Shown piece after piece: positions 30,822-33,576 of a stretch of DNA of 33,576 nt. Position numbers and translations under genes: made by a program. The notes below the pieces were generated by a model, which had not been told where the DNA came from, ran no database searches, and saw nothing but the letters and a program-made list of their open reading frames with translations. The DNA is from a virus: the IMG/VR virus record IMGVR_UViG_3300024431_000020, positions 1-33,576 of that record; one strand, given 5' to 3'. How positions within the stretch are numbered: position 1 is the first letter of the stretch; every line of letters begins with the position of its first letter.

Positions 30822-32556
30822 CCCCTTTCACGACTTCCGTAACTTCGCCTACCTGATCTTCACGGAGATCCTCAAGTTCGGGGAGCCTCACGCCATCCAG
30901 TACGACATCATGGACTGGATGCGGGGCCTTCCCGAATCGCAGGACGGCATCCGCCGAGGACAGGTACAGGCCATGCGAGGATGTGGGAAGTCCGTCATCT
31001 CTTGTATATACTGCTGCTGGCTCTGGTACTGCAATCCAACGATCCGCGTCTGCCTCATCTGCTCCAACGGAGTAAAGGCAGAAGAGTCCGCGTCGTTGGT
31101 GAAGCAGATCATGGATGCTTGCGAACTCCTCCACCACCTGCGACCTGACCCTGAAAGCGATGTGGTACTCCACCACGGCAAGAAGGTTCGGGGGTTGGCG
31201 AAGGAGCAGAACAAGATGACGAGGTTCGATGTCCGGGGAGCAGGCCCCGGCAAGGACCCATCGTTCGCATGTTACCCGCTGTTCGGAGGTTGGACCGGCT
31301 CCCACCCCGACATCATCATCCCCGACGACATCGAGATCCCGGAGAACTCAGGGACCCCCGGCAAGCGTCGGAAGATCATCAAGAAGGTTCAGGAGTGCGA
31401 GTCCCTCATCCTTGAGGGCGGCACCATCATGTACATGGGCACCCCGCAGACGGAGGAGTCCGTGTACTTCGAGTTGGACAACAAGGGCTACGCCATCCGC
31501 AAGTGGCCCGCTGAACTGGTGGACCCCGCTGGGGAGCAGGCCGAGTATGTCTCGCCCATGCTTCTGCAACGGGTACACGACGGGGAGTCCCCCGGTGACC
31601 CCTCCTACCCGGAGAGGTTCCCCCGTGAACGCCTCATCGAGAAGAAGGCCAAGGGCCTCGCGTACTACGCTCTCCAGATGCTGCTGGACCCCAGCTACTC
31701 GGACGCCGCACGATTCCCCCTCAAGCTGAGGGACCTGATCATATTCGACGCTCCGAGCGACTGTGCCCCCACCAACATCTACTACGGCGGAATCCTCAAG
31801 CGTATCCCCGATCTCCACCCGTGGGGACTGGGAGAGGACTACTTCTGTGGTCCCGGCCACATAGAGCCCCAGTACGAGAAGTACACCGACCTCCTCATGT
31901 ACATTGACCCCGCAGGCGGTGGGGCCGACAGCATAGGCTACTGTGTCGCGGGAGTGCTCAATGGGATCATCTACATCCTCGACTGCGGCGGAATGCGGGG
32001 TGGGAACTCCGCAACCCTCATGGAGAAGCTCTCACGGCTGGGATTCAAGCACGGCGTCAAGAAGTACATCGTGGAGTCCAACTGGGGAGGCAGCAAGACA
32101 GAAAGTGCCTACGCCCAACTCCTACAGCCCATTCTCATCAAATGGAACGGGCAAGTGAGCGTGGAGCTAAATTACGTCACTGGGCAGAAGGAAACTCGCA
32201 TCCTCGACACCTTGGAGCCCATCGTGGGGTCCCACCGACTGGTGGTACACTCCCGATGCGTTTATCGCAAGGATGACGACGACAGACGCAATTTCCTCTA
32301 CCAGTTCACTCATCTCAACCGGGACCGTGGTGCCCTTGGCTACGACGACGAGATTGATGCCTGCTACGGTGCAGTGACCCAATTCGTGTCCCATGTAGTC
32401 CTCGATCCCTCCAAGAGGGAGGCCGAGAGACATATAGCCGCCTCCGTCGCTACTGCCGAGCAGTGGGACAAGGAAATGGCGGGGAAGGGCAGGAAGTCAT
32501 GGCGAAAGGGCCGAGAAAGCCTGAGGCTGTCAAAAGGAAGATGGAAGAGAGCCTAG
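30781..32556 (+). CDS. large terminase subunit, packaging ATPase-nuclease (T7 gp19-like)
   Basis: The 591-aa product matches T7 gp19 (586 aa). The ATPase half has a Walker A-type RGCGKS (residues 66-71) and a Walker B-type IIIPDD (Asp182/Asp183). The RNase H-like nuclease half has LLMYIDPAGGG with Asp376, then VESNWGG, and ends with DDEIDA (522-527). It pumps concatemeric DNA into the procapsid through the portal and cuts at genome ends. The ATG at 30781 is chosen, preceded by AGGATC; an in-frame start at 30745 would add residues unlike the family. Its C-terminal tail is strongly basic, and it overlaps the next small gene by 58 bases. Confidence 0.95.
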   Translation: MLAQKLSHLDPTTDPFHDFRNFAYLIFTEILKFGEPHAIQYDIMDWMRGLPESQDGIRRGQVQAMRGCGKSVISCIYCCWLWYCNPTIRVCLICSNGVKAEESASLVKQIMDACELLHHLRPDPESDVVLHHGKKVRGLAKEQNKMTRFDVRGAGPGKDPSFACYPLFGGWTGSHPDIIIPDDIEIPENSGTPGKRRKIIKKVQECESLILEGGTIMYMGTPQTEESVYFELDNKGYAIRKWPAELVDPAGEQAEYVSPMLLQRVHDGESPGDPSYPERFPRERLIEKKAKGLAYYALQMLLDPSYSDAARFPLKLRDLIIFDAPSDCAPTNIYYGGILKRIPDLHPWGLGEDYFCGPGHIEPQYEKYTDLLMYIDPAGGGADSIGYCVAGVLNGIIYILDCGGMRGGNSATLMEKLSRLGFKHGVKKYIVESNWGGSKTESAYAQLLQPILIKWNGQVSVELNYVTGQKETRILDTLEPIVGSHRLVVHSRCVYRKDDDDRRNFLYQFTHLNRDRGALGYDDEIDACYGAVTQFVSHVVLDPSKREAERHIAASVATAEQWDKEMAGKGRKSWRKGRESLRLSKGRWKRA

Positions 32557-32672
32557 AGACCCGCCGAGCCCACATGATGGTGCTTGGGGTCGAAACTGGA
32601 CGCCCCGACCTCCAGAAGTTCTTCGAGTTGTGCCTAAGGGCACATGCAATCGACACACTAAAGGAATTATGA
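32499..32672 (+). CDS. hypothetical protein, 57 aa
   Basis: AGGAA lies 3 bases before this ATG, and the ORF continues 116 bases beyond the terminase stop to an ATGA overlap with the next gene, which supports it. The product is basic at the N-terminus (MAKGPRKPEAVKRKMEESLE) and helical throughout, ending LQKFFELCLRAHAIDTLKEL. I do not recognise it. Post-terminase small genes in T7-like phages (such as 19.5) are poorly understood. Confidence 0.55.
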   Translation: MAKGPRKPEAVKRKMEESLETRRAHMMVLGVETGRPDLQKFFELCLRAHAIDTLKEL

Positions 32673-32674
32673 CG

Positions 32675-32854
32675 ATGGCAGCATCACAGAAGAAACCAAC
32701 GCTCTCTCAGTTCCAGAGAGCGTTCGTAATGCGACATTTGGCGAAAGTCAAGCAGATTGCGAAGGATCAGGGCACCGTGGTCACCGCAAAGGGCCAAGCT
32801 GCTGCAAGAGCGGCTGTTGAGCGTACTCTGCTCGCACAAAACCGGAGGAGATGA
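32675..32854 (+). CDS. small basic hypothetical protein, 59 aa
   Basis: AAGGA at 32661-32665 is 9 bases from the ATG at 32675 and only 3 from an in-frame ATG at 32669, which overlaps the previous stop (ATGA). I take 32675, but 32669 is possible. The protein is basic (FQRAFVMRHLAKVKQIAKDQ, then AAARAAVERTLLAQNRRR), probably two helices, and could bind nucleic acid. No family is recognised. The next gene starts two bases after this stop. Confidence 0.6.
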   Translation: MAASQKKPTLSQFQRAFVMRHLAKVKQIAKDQGTVVTAKGQAAARAAVERTLLAQNRRR

Positions 32855-32855
32855 T

Positions 32856-33248
32856 ATGGCACACCGACAACCCCTTGCAACGCAAGGAAAACCCCCAACT
32901 GACACCGCAGGTGTCGTGGACAAGGTAAAACGGAGTGGACTGTCTGCCGAAGAGACCGTTGCGAAGAGTTTGGCCGAGGGCCGAGGGGAAGTGGACCCTA
33001 ACGAGGTCGTGCAGCCCGCCCCGGTGGTGAAGGACCCCCGCGTGGACCCAAGGGAGCCTTTCTTGACCGCTGGCGAGTCAAGAGACTTCAATCAGGCCCT
33101 TTCCATGTGGTTGCTGGGGGAAACCCTCAGCGGACGCGAACAACCCGACCACGACACCCAAGCGACGGTGCGGACTGGTCTGGTGGACACCTTGATGGGC
33201 CAACGGGTCAATCAAGGGGGTGCGTTCATGCAATTCCTCGGAATGTAG
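32856..33248 (+). CDS. hypothetical protein, 130 aa, last gene before the right end
   Basis: GGAGGAG directly upstream gives a strong start at the ATG at 32856. The N-terminal 90 residues are polar, with Thr, Asp and Pro (RQPLATQGKPPTDTAGVVDK and PAPVVKDPRVDPREP), and probably flexible. The C-terminal 40 residues contain a Trp-Leu-Leu helix (FNQALSMWLLGETLSG) and a Gly/Met end (GGAFMQFLGM). No function is recognised. It is the last ORF on the + strand; only the repeat-rich non-coding end follows. Confidence 0.6.
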   Translation: MAHRQPLATQGKPPTDTAGVVDKVKRSGLSAEETVAKSLAEGRGEVDPNEVVQPAPVVKDPRVDPREPFLTAGESRDFNQALSMWLLGETLSGREQPDHDTQATVRTGLVDTLMGQRVNQGGAFMQFLGM

Positions 33249-33273
33249 GATCGACTGGGGGTAGGGTGTGGAA

Positions 33274-33305
33274 GCGGGGGGATCTGAACAAGGATCGCCC
33301 CCCGC
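33274..33305 (+). other. strong GC hairpin after the last gene
   Basis: GCGGGGGG (33274-33281) plus ATC pairs with GAT (33293-33295) and CCCCCCGC (33298-33305), with a 2-base bulge and an 8-base loop. No T-run follows, so it is not a standard intrinsic terminator; it could stall replication or transcription. Confidence 0.7.
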
Positions 33306-33326
33306 ACCCCCCGCCGACCCCCCCGC

Positions 33327-33561
33327 GTCCGATAACCTGCAACCGGCAGAATCGCTACAGATCGGACAACCGGGGGCCGCGTTATCGGACGTTCCGCCGC
33401 CCGCCGCAGGGTCCGATAACCTTTCCGGGGGGATGGTCCGATAATCTCACGGGGGTCCGATAATCAGCGGCTGGCACGCCGAGGCATGGTCCGATAACCT
33501 GCCTTTTTCGTCCGATAATAACCGCCCCCCTGCCGATCCAGCGTCCAGCGAGTTATCGGAC
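33327..33561 (+). repeat. cluster of GTCCGATAA repeats in both orientations
   Basis: Exact GTCCGATAA occurs on the + strand starting at 33327, 33411, 33436, 33455, 33489 and 33510, and on the - strand (as TTATCGGAC) at 33382-33390 and 33553-33561. A partial - copy (ATCGGAC) is at 33361-33367. The copies are followed by C or T. The pair 33381-33390 and 33411-33420 forms a perfect 10-bp inverted repeat. Spacing is irregular (19 to 43 bases among the later copies). I noticed no other copy in the window. Confidence 0.95.
33482..33508 (+). terminator. probable intrinsic terminator containing one repeat copy
   Basis: AGGCA (33482-33486) pairs with TGCCT (33500-33504) and GGT (33488-33490) with ACC (33497-33499), with one bulged T and a CCGATA loop. 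The hairpin is followed by TTTT. It is the first T-run hairpin after the late operon, so it could end late transcription. The loop and inner stem are formed by the repeat copy at 33489. Confidence 0.5.
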
Positions 33562-33576
33562 TATTCCCTCTCAAAG

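Larger units (their letters stand above)
33249..33576 (+). other. non-coding right-end region with repeats, hairpins and G/C runs
   Basis: No convincing gene is seen in these 328 bases. They contain G runs (33257-33281), a GC hairpin (33274-33305), C runs of 6, 6 and 7 (33298-33303, 33307-33312, 33318-33324), the GTCCGATAA repeat cluster (33327-33561) and a terminator-like hairpin (33482-33508). In T7 the region after the terminase and its last small genes leads into short repeats and the terminal repeat, so this may be the approach to the genome end. Confidence 0.7.

Noticed and set aside
33249-33463. End of the ORF that begins at 33107 and runs through the repeat region
   Set aside because: It overlaps the better-supported 130-aa gene, has no ribosome binding site, and yields Pro/Arg low-complexity sequence from the C runs.
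33249-33576. CRISPR array as an explanation of the repeats
   Set aside because: The repeat unit is only 9-10 bases, occurs in both orientations with irregular spacing, and no cas genes are present.
1-33576. tRNA genes
   Set aside because: The gene-free stretches large enough for one (11702-12059 and 33249-33576) show no cloverleaf or T-loop sequence that I could find by eye.

Overview
This window is most of a T7-type podovirus (short-tailed dsDNA phage) genome, read left to right with every gene on the + strand. The gene order follows the T7 middle and late regions: ssDNA-binding protein, nuclease, primase-helicase, family A DNA polymerase, exonuclease, portal, scaffold, capsid, tail tube A and B, three internal virion or ejection proteins, fibre-like protein, lysis-position genes, small and large terminase. 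The DNA is G+C rich. A Gram-negative host is likely, because there is a lipobox protein in the lysis position. No RNA polymerase gene, integrase or repressor is visible. The early region is probably cut off at the left edge.

Layout. 1-323: two tiny genes, one encoding a single membrane segment. 310-8193: replication and nucleotide module with SSB, RusA resolvase, primase-helicase, DNA polymerase, ATP-dependent ligase, P-loop dNMP kinase-like protein and 5'-3' exonuclease, interspersed with small unknown genes. 8190-9223: a possible papain-like peptidase and two small genes. 9234-13765: portal, scaffold, a 358-base non-coding gap, major capsid protein and a small unknown protein, ending in a strong UUCG-capped terminator at 13791-13824. 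13838-29677: a fibre or spike-like protein with internal repeats, tail tube A and B, a 34-residue lysine-rich protein, three ejection-type proteins (180, 952 and 1682 aa) and a second fibre-like protein. 29677-33248: a lipoprotein, a small membrane protein, a small beta-type protein, the terminases and three small unknown genes. 33249-33576: a non-coding tail.

Genes are packed with 1-4 base stop/start overlaps (TAATG, TGATG, ATGA), so long co-transcribed, translationally coupled operons are likely. The replication module should copy the genome, the structural module builds the head, tail and ejection machine, and the terminases package concatemers.

The most unusual items are: (1) a cluster of eight exact copies of GTCCGATAA in both orientations at 33327-33561, next to a GC hairpin and G/C runs, possibly the counterpart of T7's short repeats beside the genome ends; (2) a 22-codon ORF just before the ligase that repeats the ligase N-terminus with synonymous differences; (3) a sharp local G+C dip inside the DNA polymerase gene exactly at motif B.
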